DNA from: Actinomadura sp. NAK00032
Lineage (GTDB): Bacteria; Actinomycetota; Actinomycetes; Streptosporangiales; Streptosporangiaceae
Direction: 5' to 3'
NCBI RefSeq assembly: GCF_013364275.1
Contig: NZ_CP054932.1
Span: 2,356,001-2,420,000, forward strand
Length of the DNA: 64,000 bases
The position numbers and the translations under genes are program-made. Positions 26,203 through 34,976 of this stretch are shown piece after piece. Below the pieces are notes generated by a model that saw only the letters and a list, made by a program, of their open reading frames with translations, had not been told where the DNA came from and ran no database searches. Every line of letters begins with the position of its first letter. Position 1 is the first letter of the stretch.

Positions 26203-27082
26203 TAAAGGCTGTCCCGTAATGGTGGAGGAGCGCGGTCGAGTGTGCTGCCGGTGACCTGTCGGTCCAGGCCGGGGCAGCCGACCATTGTCAGGTTGCGCAT
26301 GAGGGCGGTGCCGCGGGTGGTGTGGTGGACGCCGTCGCGTTTGCGGCGGCAGTTGCGCCGGATGTTCCACCACTTCATGTGCGCGAAGGCGTGCTTGACG
26401 CGGGCCCGAACCTGTTTGCGGACGGTGTTGAGCTGGTGCTGCCAGGCGGGCAGTTGAGGGGCGCCGGTAGGGCATGATGACTTGACGGTTTCCTTGGTAG
26501 CCGCCGTCGGCCATCACGTGCGCACCCCGGCACGCCCGAGCCGCGCCCGAATCGCGGTAGGCCGTGCAGTCGTTGTGGTTGCCCCGCACCGGACGCCCGC
26601 CGCGACCACCAGCCGGGTATTGGTGTCGATGACGACCTGCATGTTCACCGAGTACCGGTAGTTCTTGGACGAGGCGCTGATCGTCCGGTCGTGAACGGGC
26701 ACGAGTGTCCCGTCCACGATCAGCACCGCGTCCGGGGCATGCTGGTGGGTGACCGGGCCAGTGCCGGCAGCGGCGCCAGGTGGTCAACCAGCCGATGCGC
26801 AGCCGACTTCGACACCCGAACAGCAGTGCGACCTACCGCAGCGTCAGGTTGGTGCGGTAGTACACCGCGATCAGCAGCACCCAGTCGGCCAGCGGCAGAC
26901 TCCAGCGTCGCCCGGAGCCGATCTCCTCGCCGCCGCGACCTGCAACGATCCGCACCAGACGGCGGAACTGCCGCACCGACAGGCCGGTGAACCCCGGCAC
27001 CCGCTCGTCCCGATCGGCCTGATCACCTGCTCGACAGCGAGATCAACGATCTTGGTCGCCCCTCGTTACGGGGCAGCCTTTA
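26203..27082 (-). mobile_element. Second degenerate IS5-family element
   Basis: The ends are near-perfect inverted repeats, TAAAGGCTGTCCCGTAA at the left and the complement of TTACGGGGCAGCCTTTA at the right. On the minus strand LIVDGTLVPVHDRTISASSK and NYRYSVNMQVVIDTNTRLVV mark an IS5-type DDE transposase. Downstream pieces occur in another frame (NHNDCTAYRDSG, MADGGYQG), so it is frameshifted. Its right end supplies the TAA stop of the DUF397 gene. Confidence 0.78.
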
Positions 27083-27328
27083 GTGGAAGAAGTCGAATTC
27101 GTTGTTGCGGACGCCGGCGAGGAAGGCTTCCCATTCGGCGCGGGTGTAGATGATGGTTTCGGCGTCGGGGCGGTGGCTGTGGCGGACGGCGACTCGGTCG
27201 GTGCCGTCCGCCAGCGGCCCGGCTTCGACGCAGTTGCCGCCGTTGTTGGGGCTGAAGCTGCTGATGTGCCATGCGACGTCGGCGCGCTGCTGAGGCGTAA
27301 GTGCTTCTGAGGGGTGTGATTCGCTCAT
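27080..27328 (-). CDS. DUF397 domain protein
   Basis: 82 residues from ATG 27328, which overlaps the stop of the XRE gene (ATGA); an ATG at 27334 directly abuts AGAGGA and is less likely. The DUF397 core is clear: WHISSFSPNNGGNCVEAGPL, VAVRHSHRPDAETIIYT, and EWEAFLAGVRNNEFD. In actinomycetes DUF397 proteins pair with XRE/DUF5753 regulators (BldB/AbaA-type pairs) and may act as small partner or antitoxin-like proteins. Its stop lies in the terminal repeat of the adjoining IS, so a few C-terminal residues may have been lost. Confidence 0.9.
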   Translation of the reverse strand: MSESHPSEALTPQQRADVAWHISSFSPNNGGNCVEAGPLADGTDRVAVRHSHRPDAETIIYTRAEWEAFLAGVRNNEFDFFH

Positions 27329-28179
27329 CGCCATTCCTCTGCTATCGCCGAGATCAGATTGACTGACTCGGCCGGCCCGAGGGCCAGGGACTCGTGTCCA
27401 GCGTACGTCCGTGAGAACCGCTCGCTCTCGGGTGATTCAACGTAGATGGTGCCTGCCATCGTCTCTGTGTACGCGACCCGCGGGAAGGGCTCGGGCAGCT
27501 CGAAGATCTCGAAGCTGCCATAGGTACTCACCGGAGTCCTGGTGCGAAAGGGCAGCACGCGGATGTCCACCGCGGACCTGGCAGAACAACGAATGAGGTG
27601 GCTGAGTTGGTCCGCCATGGTCTGTGGATCGCCGATCTGACGGCGCAGTACTGCTTCGTCCAAGACGACCGATAGGCGAGGTGGAGCGTCGCCTGCCAGT
27701 ACCTGCTGGCGGTCCATGCGCAACTCGTGCCAGCGACTGATCTGTTCAGGAGTCGCATCGGTGTCGTTGATACGGATCACGGTTTCGGCGTACTCAGGGG
27801 TCTGAAGTAGGCCGGGGACGACTATGGCGGCGAAGGAGCGGATGAGGTCGGCTCGTGACTCCAGCCAGGCGTAGTCGATCAGTGAGCCCACGACGTCGGC
27901 GGCGTAGCCGTCCCACCAGCCCTTCTGCCAGACGTCCTGGCTGAGGGTCATGAGTGCGTCGCGTCGCTGCCGGTCCGAGACGCCGTACAGGTCGAGCAGG
28001 GCCATCAGATCGGGGCGGCGGATCGGGTAGAAGCCCGACTCGAACCGGCTGACGGTTCCCGGATCGCGCTGGAGGTACTCGGCGACCTCCTTGAGCATCA
28101 GGCCGCTGTCGTCCCGCAACTCGCGCAGTTGCTGTCCGAGCCACTGGGAGCGCAGTGTCGCCCGTTGCCGTTCGGCCAT
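27325..28179 (-). CDS. XRE-family helix-turn-helix regulator with DUF5753 domain
   Basis: 284 residues from ATG 28179, with GGGAG 7 nt upstream. The N-terminal Cro/CI-type HTH (LGQQLRELRDDSGLMLKEVA, GTVSRFESGFYPIRR) covers about residues 10-70. The DUF5753 domain follows (VVPGLLQTPEYAE, DEAVLRRQIG, VRVLPF-type block, YVESPE). Such proteins regulate development or secondary metabolism with a DUF397 partner, here overlapping by 4 nt. Confidence 0.93.
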   Translation of the reverse strand: MAERQRATLRSQWLGQQLRELRDDSGLMLKEVAEYLQRDPGTVSRFESGFYPIRRPDLMALLDLYGVSDRQRRDALMTLSQDVWQKGWWDGYAADVVGSLIDYAWLESRADLIRSFAAIVVPGLLQTPEYAETVIRINDTDATPEQISRWHELRMDRQQVLAGDAPPRLSVVLDEAVLRRQIGDPQTMADQLSHLIRCSARSAVDIRVLPFRTRTPVSTYGSFEIFELPEPFPRVAYTETMAGTIYVESPESERFSRTYAGHESLALGPAESVNLISAIAEEWR

Positions 28180-28382
28180 GTCGGACTCCCTTCCTCGCTC
28201 TGGGACACCTTCTCGCAAGAATCTTGGTGAACAACTTGTTCAACTTCGGATCGGGTGCGAGTATGCAAACTGTAGACCATGTGTCACAGTCTGTGGTCGC
28301 GATCGAGCAAAGAGCGGGCCGGGACGGATCATCGCGTGGAGGCGGAGCCGTCCCGGCCCGGGGCTCGGAAGGGGGTATCCGG

Positions 28383-28672
28383 ATGGATGACGTCCACGAA
28401 TCCGAACTAACGCCTGTCTACCACGCGGAGGTGGCGGAGTGGGCCGTAGAACTCGGGGTGGGGTGGCGCCCCGGCTGTTCGCGCTGGTGAGGGACGAGTC
28501 CGGTGAGGACGAAGCGGTCGTCGAGGAGATCCTGGCCTACGGGATCGCCCTGCCGGACGGCTCCGCCGCCACCGTGCCGCTGAGCGGGCGGGGGTTCGGG
28601 CGGTGGCTCACCCCGGAGAGCGCGTCACGGCGGACGGCCACAGGACTGGTCTGGCTGTCGCCAGGGCAGTGA
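28383..28672 (+). pseudogene. Small actinomycete protein split by a frameshift
   Basis: An ATG at 28383 opens MDDVHESELTPVYHAEVAEW but this frame stops at 28490. The overlapping frame from about 28439-28463 continues with APRLFALVRDESGEDEAVVE, then ILAYGIALPDGSAATVPLSG, to a stop at 28672. Together they read as one ~95-residue protein if one base is removed near GGGGTGGGGTGG (28457-28468). The downstream part alone (GTG 28463) could still be translated. A decayed copy of its first bases (GGCGCC-GGCTGTTCGCGC-GGTGAGG) recurs at about 29308-29335. Function unknown. Confidence 0.45.
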
Positions 28673-28683
28673 GGAGACGAGTA

Positions 28684-28712
28684 GACCCCGGAATCTCGCG
28701 GGTTCCGGGGTC
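28684..28712. terminator. Bidirectional terminator hairpin
   Basis: A perfect 10-bp stem GACCCCGGAA/TTCCGGGGTC with a 9-nt loop between the convergent small gene and the GNAT gene. Confidence 0.75.
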
Positions 28713-28735
28713 GGTCTTCGTCCAGGGGGTGCTGG

Positions 28736-29260
28736 CTATTGGGGCAGGGCCGCATAGAGCAGGCGGTCGTGCCACCGGCCCCGCAGGTGCAGGTGGTCGC
28801 GGAGATGGCCCTCGCGCCGCATGCCGATCTTGGTCAGGACACGGGCCGACGCGGCGTTGCCGGGGTCGCAGGTGGCCGTGATCTTGTGCAGGCCCAGGTC
28901 GTCGAAGCCGAAGGTGAGCAGGGCAGCGGCGGCTTCGCCGGCGTACCCGCGTCCCCACCACTGGCGGTCTAGGACGTAGCCCATTTCCGCGCGCCGGTGG
29001 GACGTGTCGGTGACTTGGAGTTCGATCGATCCTATGAGCGTGCCCTGCTCCTGCTCGACCACGGCGAGCCCGAACCGGTGGCGGGGGAGAGCGTCGGCGT
29101 CCTGCACGACCTCGGCCAGGAATGCGGCGGTGTCCTGGGTGCTGTTGGGGCCCCAGTCGGTGTAGCGGGTCACTTCGGCGTCGCCCGCGAAGGCGTGTAC
29201 GGCGGCGTGGTCACCGGCGCGGAACTCGCGTAGCAGCAGTCGCGGGGTTCTCAGCTCCAT
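28736..29260 (-). CDS. RimJ/RimL-type GNAT acetyltransferase
   Basis: 174 residues starting at ATG 29260. It begins MELRTPRLLLREF as in the RimJ/RimL subgroup. It has the core EMGYVLDRQWWGRGYAGEAA with the acetyl-CoA loop (RGYAGE, about 108-113) and the closing NAASARVLTKIGMRREG helix. Members acetylate N-terminal amines of ribosomal proteins or small amine compounds; the substrate here is unknown. It stands alone on the minus strand. Confidence 0.9.
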   Translation of the reverse strand: MELRTPRLLLREFRAGDHAAVHAFAGDAEVTRYTDWGPNSTQDTAAFLAEVVQDADALPRHRFGLAVVEQEQGTLIGSIELQVTDTSHRRAEMGYVLDRQWWGRGYAGEAAAALLTFGFDDLGLHKITATCDPGNAASARVLTKIGMRREGHLRDHLHLRGRWHDRLLYAALPQ

Positions 29261-29367
29261 GATCTGCAGCCTGCCACGCGCCGTCCCTTACCGCCCGGCG
29301 GTGGTGTGGCGCCCTGGCTGTTCGCGCGGGTGAGGGGGAGTAAGGACGCGGGCACGCCGTGAACGAT

Positions 29368-30108
29368 CTACGCGGTGGGGGCCAGGGCGACGTTCTGGCC
29401 TGTCCGGGTGACGGTGATGCGGAGCCTGCGAAGTGCGTCGGGTGCGCGCTCTGCCCGGAGGACCGATTGCGGCTGCTTCTGACCCCGTAGCGGCATGAAG
29501 AACGCGTCGCCTACCGCGCGTCCGGTCGCAGTCCCTTCTGCGACGTCGAGCACCAGGAGCGCCCCCGCGCATTCAGGGCCCGAGTAGGGGATCACGAGGC
29601 GGCCGCCGTCGCTAGTCTGCTCGATCCATGTGTACGGGATCGTGCGAGCTGCAGCCGTCACGATCACGCGGTCGAAGGGCGCTTGCTCGGGGGCGCCGTC
29701 CTCGCCGTCGCAGTTGACGACGGTGACCCGGTCGGCGAAGCCCGTCCGTTCCAGGGCGGCCGATGCGGCGGCGGCCAGCTCCGGGTCGATCTCCACCGTG
29801 GTGACGCGGACGCCGAGGTCGGCCATGAGCGCCGCGTTGTAGCCGGTGCCGGTGCCGATCTCCAGCACGTTCAGGTCCGGCTCCAGCTCTGCGGCCTCGA
29901 TCATCTGCCGCATGGTGTGGAGGGCCGAGGACGAGGAGGTCGGCCAGAGCATGCCGTTCGCGTCCCGGCTGACCTGGGTGACCACCGACTCCTCGTCCGC
30001 GACGTGCTCCGCCCACAGCTCCGGATCGTCCGTGCGGTCGAGCGGCCGGAGTTGCTCGCCCTCGGGGCGTATCCAGATTCGCTCGGGAATGAAGTCGGCC
30101 CTGTTCAC
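29368..30108 (-). CDS. Protein-L-isoaspartate O-methyltransferase-like protein
   Basis: 246 residues from GTG 30108, whose GTGA overlaps the stop of the tiny gene upstream; a GTG at 30138 would extend it by ten residues. The N-terminus NRADFIPERIWIRPEG, then VVTQVSRDANGMLWPTSSSS and the SAM motif VLEIGTGTGYNAAL, belong to the Pcmt-like methyltransferases common in actinomycete peptide-modification loci. DRVIVTAAARTIPY and GGRLVIPY follow. About 50 C-terminal residues are extra. No precursor peptide, lanthipeptide synthetase or ATP-grasp gene is nearby, so repair of isoaspartate or modification of an unknown protein are both possible. Confidence 0.85.
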   Translation of the reverse strand: MNRADFIPERIWIRPEGEQLRPLDRTDDPELWAEHVADEESVVTQVSRDANGMLWPTSSSSALHTMRQMIEAAELEPDLNVLEIGTGTGYNAALMADLGVRVTTVEIDPELAAAASAALERTGFADRVTVVNCDGEDGAPEQAPFDRVIVTAAARTIPYTWIEQTSDGGRLVIPYSGPECAGALLVLDVAEGTATGRAVGDAFFMPLRGQKQPQSVLRAERAPDALRRLRITVTRTGQNVALAPTA

Positions 30109-30230
30109 GCCTGCCCCGAACCGTTGCAGAGCGGACACGTCACCTCTTTCTTCTTCCCGTCGTCCCACTGGTCCTGCTTCCCTGACCCGTTGCAGCCCGT
30201 GCACTGGACCGGTTTGCCGTGCTTACCCAT
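30105..30230 (-). CDS. 41-residue zinc-ribbon-like protein with two CxxCxGxG motifs
   Basis: The reading frame runs from ATG 30230 (GAGGTGA just upstream) to TGA 30105. The protein contains CTGCNGSG and, 20 residues later, CPLCNGSG, i.e. a pair of DnaJ-type CxxCxGxG knuckles joined by a charged linker (KQDQWDDGKKK). That would bind one zinc. Its stop overlaps the GTG of the methyltransferase (GTGA), so the two are coupled. I do not know a named family for it. It may be a partner, substrate or regulator of the methyltransferase. Confidence 0.7.
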   Translation of the reverse strand: MGKHGKPVQCTGCNGSGKQDQWDDGKKKEVTCPLCNGSGQA

Positions 30231-30468
30231 AAATCACCTCACCGATTCGTCAGTCGAGATAACGGTAAGCACCGCATGGCCAACGCAGTGTGACTATCAG
30301 CGAGGTCGTTGCAAACTAGTCATGCGACGGTATGGGGTCCGGTCAGTGCCTGAGCCTCTGGTCTCACACTGATCCCATGATTCGGCACGACACGGAGGCT
30401 GGCGATCTTGGTGCTGTCGAGGGTTGAGGGGCGACCGTGATGGCAGTCCCACCGTATGACGGGCCGGT

Positions 30469-30498
30469 GGCCCGTGCTCCGGTGCGGGAGCACGGGCC
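30469..30498 (-). terminator. Terminator after malic enzyme gene
   Basis: A 12-bp perfect stem GGCCCGTGCTCC/GGAGCACGGGCC with a 6-nt loop, just beyond the malic enzyme stop. The remaining gap 30231-30468 shows no gene that I can support. Confidence 0.8.
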
Positions 30499-30504
30499 GG
30501 GCGG

Positions 30505-31695
30505 TCAGATTCGGTTGACGGCCTCGCGGCGGGCCTGGTCGGCGACCGCGGCGGTGACGGCCGGGGCGACCCGGTCGTCGAAGGGGTTCGGGATGATGTA
30601 GTCGGCGGTCAGGTCGTCGCCGACGATGTCGGCCAGGGCGTTCGCCGCGGCCAGCTTCATGCCCTCGGTGATGCTGTGGGCGCGGACGTCCAGCGCGCCG
30701 CGGAAGATGCCCGGGAACGCCAGCACGTTGTTGATCTGGTTCGGGAAGTCGCTGCGGCCGGTCGCGACGACCTTGGCGTGCCGGCGGGCGACCTCCGGGT
30801 GGACCTCGGGGGTCGGGTTGGAGAGGGCGAAGACGATCGCGTTCTCCGACATCGTGGCGACGCAGGACTCGTGGACGGTGCTGCCGGACAGGCCGATGAA
30901 CACGTCGGCGCCGCGCAGCGCCTCCTCGGTGGAGCCCTTCAGGTGCGACCGGTTCGTGATCGCGGCGATGCGCTCCTTCACCGGGTTCAGGCCGTCGCGG
31001 CCCTCGTGGATGAGGCCCTTGCTGTCGGACAGCGCGATGTCGCCGATGCCGCCCTCGATCAGCATCTTGGAGACGGCGATGCCGGACGCGCCGGCGCCGG
31101 CGACGACCGCGCGCAGCTCCGACAGGGGCTTGCCGACGAAGCGGGCCGCGTTCTTCAGCGCGGCGAGCGCGACGATCGCGGTGCCGTGCTGGTCGTCGTG
31201 GAAGACCGGGATGTCGAGGGCGGCGCGGAGCCGGTCCTCGATCTCGAAGCAGCGGGGGGCGCTGATGTCCTCCAGGTTGATGCCGCCGAAGCTCGGCGCC
31301 ATCCGGATCACCGTGTCGACGATCTCGTCGACGCCGGTGCAGCTCAGCGCGATCGGCACCGAGTCGACGTCGGCGAACTCCTTGAACAGCAGGGACTTGC
31401 CCTCCATGACCGGCATGGACGCGGCGGGGCCGATGTCGCCGAGGCCGAGCACGGCGGTGCCGTCGGTGACGACGGCGACGACCTTGGACGTCCAGGTGTA
31501 GTCGTAGGCCAGGTCGGGATTGTCGGCGATGGCGGTGCACACCCGGGCGACGCCCGGGGTGTAGGCCAGCGATAGGTCGTCCTTGTTGCGGACGGGGATG
31601 GTCGACCGCATCTCCAGCTTTCCGCCGCGATGCAGCGGAAACGCCGGATCGTCCTCCAGTGAGGGCGGTTCGGTGGGAATGGGCTCAGCAGCCAC
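30505..31695 (-). CDS. NAD(P)-dependent malic enzyme
   Basis: 396 residues from GTG 31695 (AGGGG upstream), matching where family members start (AAEPIPTEPPSLEDDPAF). The frame is open further upstream to 31899, including an ATG at 31776, but that part is low-complexity and covers a palindrome. Features: YTPGVARVC with the catalytic Tyr, KVVAVVTDGTAVLGLGD, metal ligands in FHDDQHGTA, and the nucleotide fold VVAGAGASGIAVSK. It decarboxylates malate to pyruvate in the cytosol (single-domain bacterial type, no PTA domain). A strong terminator follows. Confidence 0.93.
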   Translation of the reverse strand: MAAEPIPTEPPSLEDDPAFPLHRGGKLEMRSTIPVRNKDDLSLAYTPGVARVCTAIADNPDLAYDYTWTSKVVAVVTDGTAVLGLGDIGPAASMPVMEGKSLLFKEFADVDSVPIALSCTGVDEIVDTVIRMAPSFGGINLEDISAPRCFEIEDRLRAALDIPVFHDDQHGTAIVALAALKNAARFVGKPLSELRAVVAGAGASGIAVSKMLIEGGIGDIALSDSKGLIHEGRDGLNPVKERIAAITNRSHLKGSTEEALRGADVFIGLSGSTVHESCVATMSENAIVFALSNPTPEVHPEVARRHAKVVATGRSDFPNQINNVLAFPGIFRGALDVRAHSITEGMKLAAANALADIVGDDLTADYIIPNPFDDRVAPAVTAAVADQARREAVNRI

Positions 31696-31855
31696 AGCGA
31701 CCCCTGTCAGTGAAAGTTGGCTTTCTTGCGATGCCGCCGCGGTGGTGGTGTTTGGTGGCCTCACCAGGGTGGTCATCTCGCGACGTACGGGGGTCACCCG
31801 TTGTCCGATTGTGCCACACGGGGTGCGGGCCGCCCGGTGACCGGGGTAGGTGTTG

Positions 31856-31871
31856 ACCGTCACGTGACGGT
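31856..31871. promoter_or_regulatory. Perfect 16-bp palindrome, candidate operator
   Basis: ACCGTCACGTGACGGT reads the same on both strands. It lies 160 bp before the malic enzyme start and about 180 bp before the ABC operon, in the divergent gap. No local regulator gene explains it. Confidence 0.55.
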
Positions 31872-31943
31872 CGCCACATGTAGCGGCCTGGTAGCACACG
31901 GTGGGTGAAGCGGAGGTAGGCGCGCCTTTCGACCGCTACCTCG

Positions 31944-32029
31944 TTGCGTGATTGTTTCGGACCCTTTATCCAGATCAGGGAGGTTGTGCGCCAAACTGTG
32001 CACCTGACCTTCGGATCTGTACGGATCCG
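31944..32029 (+). promoter_or_regulatory. Candidate promoter and inverted repeat for the amino-acid ABC operon
   Basis: TTGCGT (31944-31949) and TTATCC (31966-31971) are spaced by 16 bp and resemble -35/-10 elements. Downstream, CGGATC-N6-GATCCG (32012-32029) is an inverted repeat ending 24 bp before the GTG start, suited to an operator or 5' hairpin. Confidence 0.45.
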
Positions 32030-32053
32030 ACGAAACGATCTGAAGGGGGACCA

Positions 32054-32965
32054 GTGACCACCGGTTCTCTGCGCCGTCGCCTTGTCGCGGCGAGCGCGCT
32101 CGTGCTGGGCGGCGCGCTCGCCCTGTCCGCTTGCGGCGACAGTGACGACTCCGGCGACTCGGGCGGCGGTGCCGCCGCGAACACGAGCGCGGACAGCAAG
32201 CTCGCCGCCATGGTCCCCGACGCCATCAAGAGCGACGGCAAGATCGCGGTCGGCATCAACGCCGCCTACCCGCCGAACGAGTCGGTCGACCCGGCCTCGC
32301 AGAAGATCGTCGGCTGGGAGGTGGACCTGTTCAACGCCGTCGCGGCCAAGCTCGGGCTGAAGACCGAGTACCACAACGCGGGCTTCGACACGATCATCCC
32401 GGGCATCCAGTCGGGCAAGTACGAGATCGGCGTCTCCTCCTTCACCGACACCAAGGAGCGGGAGAAGGCCGTCGACTTCGTCACCTACTACTCGGCGGGG
32501 ACGGCCTGGGCCACGCTGACCGGCAACCCCAAGGGCGTCAACCCCGACGACGCCTGCGGCAAGAGCATCGGCGTCCAGCAGGGCACCATCCAGGTCGACG
32601 ACCTGAAGGCGCGCAGCAAGAAGTGCACCGACGCGGGCAAGCCGGCGATCAAGTCGGTGATCCGCAAGGAGCAGACCGAGGTCAACAACGACCTGGTCGC
32701 GGGCAAGGTCGACGCGATGGCGGCCGACTCGCCGATCGTCGGCGACGCGGTCAAGAAGACCGGCAAGCTGGAGATCATCGGCCAGGTCTACGACACCGCG
32801 CCGTACGGGTTCGCGCTCAGCAAGCAGTCCGGCCAGTTCAAGGACGCCGTGCAGGGCGCCGTCAAGGCGCTGATCACCGACGGCACCTACAAGAAGATCC
32901 TGACGGACGCCGGTGTGGAGAGCGGCGCGATCACCGACCCGGCGGTCAACGCCGCGCAGAGCTGA
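32054..32965 (+). CDS. Polar amino-acid ABC transporter substrate-binding lipoprotein
   Basis: 303 residues from GTG 32054, with GAAGGGGGA upstream. Arg-rich start, hydrophobic segment and lipobox LALSAC near residue 26 mark a lipoprotein. The SBP_bac_3 fold is visible: KIAVGINAAYPPNESVDP, KIVGWEVDLFNAVAAKLGLK, DTIIPGIQSGKYEIGVSSFT, and SIGVQQGT. The ligand is likely Gln/Glu or a related polar amino acid. The permease gene starts 3 nt after its stop and an ATPase follows, completing the importer. Confidence 0.92.
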   Translation: MTTGSLRRRLVAASALVLGGALALSACGDSDDSGDSGGGAAANTSADSKLAAMVPDAIKSDGKIAVGINAAYPPNESVDPASQKIVGWEVDLFNAVAAKLGLKTEYHNAGFDTIIPGIQSGKYEIGVSSFTDTKEREKAVDFVTYYSAGTAWATLTGNPKGVNPDDACGKSIGVQQGTIQVDDLKARSKKCTDAGKPAIKSVIRKEQTEVNNDLVAGKVDAMAADSPIVGDAVKKTGKLEIIGQVYDTAPYGFALSKQSGQFKDAVQGAVKALITDGTYKKILTDAGVESGAITDPAVNAAQS

Positions 32966-32968
32966 TCG

Positions 32969-33883
32969 ATGACCGTCGACACCGACGCCGACCGGGGACG
33001 GCCCGAAGCCATCAAGGCCGTCCCCGTCCGGCACCCGGGCCGCTGGGTGGCGGCGGCTGTGGTCCTCGTGCTGGTGGCGATGTTCGTCCACTTCCTGCTG
33101 ACCAGCGACGCGCTGGAGTGGTCGGAGCAGCGCAAGTACATCACCTCGGAGGCCGTCCTCAAGGGCGTGCGCAACACGCTGCTGCTCACCGCCGCCGCGA
33201 TGGTCGGCGGCATGGTGCTGGGCACGATCCTCGCCCTGATGCGGCTGTCCGCGAACCCGCTGCTGAGCGGCGCGGCCTGGTTCTACCTGTGGTTCTTCCG
33301 CGGGACGCCGCTCTACACGCAGCTGCTCATCTGGGGCGCGATCGGGACGCTGTTCCCCACGGTCGGGATCGGCATCCCGTTCGGCCCCGAGTTCCACACC
33401 TGGAAGACGCAGGCGCTCGTCACGCCGATGCTGGCCGCGGGCCTCGGGCTGATCCTCAACGAGGCCGCCTACATGGCGGAGATCATCCGGGCCGGGATCC
33501 TGTCGGTGGACGAGGGGCAGCAGGAGGCGGCGAGCGCGCTCGGCATGTCCCGGACGCAGACGATGGGCCGCATCGTGCTGCCGCAGGCCATGCGGGTCAT
33601 CGTGCCGCCGACCGGCAACGAGGTGCTCTCCATGATGAAGAACACCTCGCTGGTCGCGGCGGTCCCGTTCTCCGAGCTGACCTTCACCGCGCAGACCATC
33701 TACGCCAGCACCTACAAGATCATCCCCATGCTGGTGATGGCGTGCCTGTGGTACCTGCTGCTCTCCTCGGTCCTCATGGTGGGGCAGTACTACCTTGAGC
33801 GCTACTTCAGCCGAGGGGTCGGCAAGGGGTCGGCGCCGCGCGGGGGACGGATCCGCTTCCGGGGCGGAGGCGGCGGCCAGTGA
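32969..33883 (+). CDS. Amino-acid ABC transporter permease (HisM/GlnP type)
   Basis: 304 residues. Membrane segments lie at about 20-42, 68-90 and three more beyond. The coupling motif [24 protein letters not shown], near residues 187-210, is the hallmark of the His/Glu/Gln permease family. The Gly/Arg-rich C-terminal tail is longer than usual. A 17-bp direct duplication straddles its stop and the ribosome site of the next gene (33873-33910). Confidence 0.92.
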   Translation: MTVDTDADRGRPEAIKAVPVRHPGRWVAAAVVLVLVAMFVHFLLTSDALEWSEQRKYITSEAVLKGVRNTLLLTAAAMVGGMVLGTILALMRLSANPLLSGAAWFYLWFFRGTPLYTQLLIWGAIGTLFPTVGIGIPFGPEFHTWKTQALVTPMLAAGLGLILNEAAYMAEIIRAGILSVDEGQQEAASALGMSRTQTMGRIVLPQAMRVIVPPTGNEVLSMMKNTSLVAAVPFSELTFTAQTIYASTYKIIPMLVMACLWYLLLSSVLMVGQYYLERYFSRGVGKGSAPRGGRIRFRGGGGGQ

Positions 33884-33917
33884 GTGGAGGTGGCCAGTGA
33901 GCGGAGGTGAGGACATC

Positions 33918-34730
33918 GTGAGCGACCCGCTCTCCAAGGAGCCCGCGCGGGCGTCCGCGCCCGAGAGCGGCGGCCTGATGGTGAAGGCCGAGAACGTGCA
34001 CAAGTCGTTCGGCCGCCTGGAGGTGCTGCAGGGCATCGACCTGGAGGTGCGGCAGGGCGAGGTGATGTGCGTCGTCGGGCCGTCCGGGTCGGGCAAGTCC
34101 ACGTTCCTGCGCTGCATCAACCACCTGGAGAAGATCAACGCCGGGCGGCTGTGGGTGAACGGCCACCTGGTCGGCTACCGGCAGCACGGCGGCAAGCTCT
34201 ACGAGCTGCGCGACCGCGAGGTCGCCGCGCAGCGCCGCGAGATCGGCATGGTCTTCCAGCGGTTCAACCTCTTCCCCCACAAGACCGCCCTGGAGAACGT
34301 CATGGGCGCGCCGATGTGGGTCAAGAAGCAGCCGAAGGAGCAGGTCCGGCAGCGGGCGCTGGCGCTGCTGGAGCGCGTCGGCCTGAGCGACAAGGCGCAG
34401 AACTACCCGGCGCAGCTGTCCGGCGGGCAGCAGCAGCGGGTGGCGATCGCGCGGGCGCTCGCCATGGAGCCGGCGCTGATGCTGTTCGACGAGCCGACGT
34501 CGGCGCTCGACCCGGAGCTGGTCGGCGAGGTCTTGGAGGTCATGAAGCAGCTCGCGCTGGACGGCATGACCATGGTCGTCGTCACCCACGAGATGGGCTT
34601 CGCCCGCGAGGTCGGCGACTCGCTGGTCTTCATGGACGGCGGCGTCGTGGTCGAGAAGGGCACGCCCCGCGAGGTGCTGGCGAACCCGCAGCACCCCCGG
34701 ACCCGCGACTTCCTCTCGAAGGTCCTGTAG
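33918..34730 (+). CDS. Amino-acid ABC transporter ATP-binding protein (GlnQ type)
   Basis: 270 residues from GTG 33918, chosen because GGAGGTGAGGA precedes it; an in-frame GTG at 33897 is the duplicate of this site. Walker [11 protein letters not shown]-loop [10 protein letters not shown], signature [15 protein letters not shown], Walker [15 protein letters not shown] and the H-loop VTHEM are all intact. It powers the importer formed with the two preceding genes. Confidence 0.95.
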   Translation: MSDPLSKEPARASAPESGGLMVKAENVHKSFGRLEVLQGIDLEVRQGEVMCVVGPSGSGKSTFLRCINHLEKINAGRLWVNGHLVGYRQHGGKLYELRDREVAAQRREIGMVFQRFNLFPHKTALENVMGAPMWVKKQPKEQVRQRALALLERVGLSDKAQNYPAQLSGGQQQRVAIARALAMEPALMLFDEPTSALDPELVGEVLEVMKQLALDGMTMVVVTHEMGFAREVGDSLVFMDGGVVVEKGTPREVLANPQHPRTRDFLSKVL

Positions 34731-34752
34731 CGGCCCCACCACCACCCGGCGG

Positions 34753-34854
34753 CCTCCGCACCACGCGGCAGCCCCGGCACGCGCGGCAGCCCCGGCACCG
34801 CGCGGCAGCCCCTGCACCACGGGCGGTCCCCTTTCAAGGGGGCCGCCCTTTTTT
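34753..34854 (+). terminator. Strong intrinsic terminator preceded by tandem repeats
   Basis: 34753-34820 contains three to four units of about 20 bp of the type CGCGGCAGCCCCGGCAC. It is followed by GGGCGG-T-CCCC/GGGG-CCGCCC with a TTTCAA loop and six T residues (34821-34854), one of few terminators here with a real T-tract. It ends the amino-acid importer operon. Confidence 0.9.
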
Positions 34855-34976
34855 CTGTGGCCACATCGGGCCGGACGATCACTGTTCCCGCGCGGAATCT
34901 TGTGGGTCATGATCAATGGACCCCCGTTCCCGACGGTTTTCACCCCCTGCCGAGTTCCATTGAACTGCGGGAGACC

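Noticed and set aside
22586..27082. Interpreting the HNH gene and IS cluster as a prophage or defence island
   Set aside because: No phage structural, integrase, restriction or toxin-antitoxin genes are present. DUF222-HNH genes are common and multicopy in actinomycetes.
30320..30450. Open frame in the gap before the malic enzyme terminator
   Set aside because: It is only a continuation of an antisense frame, has no start with a ribosome site and no family resemblance.
31696..31899. Longer malic enzyme N-terminus
   Set aside because: The extra residues are low-complexity, do not resemble the family, and the DNA contains a perfect palindrome. The GTG at 31695 has a better ribosome site.
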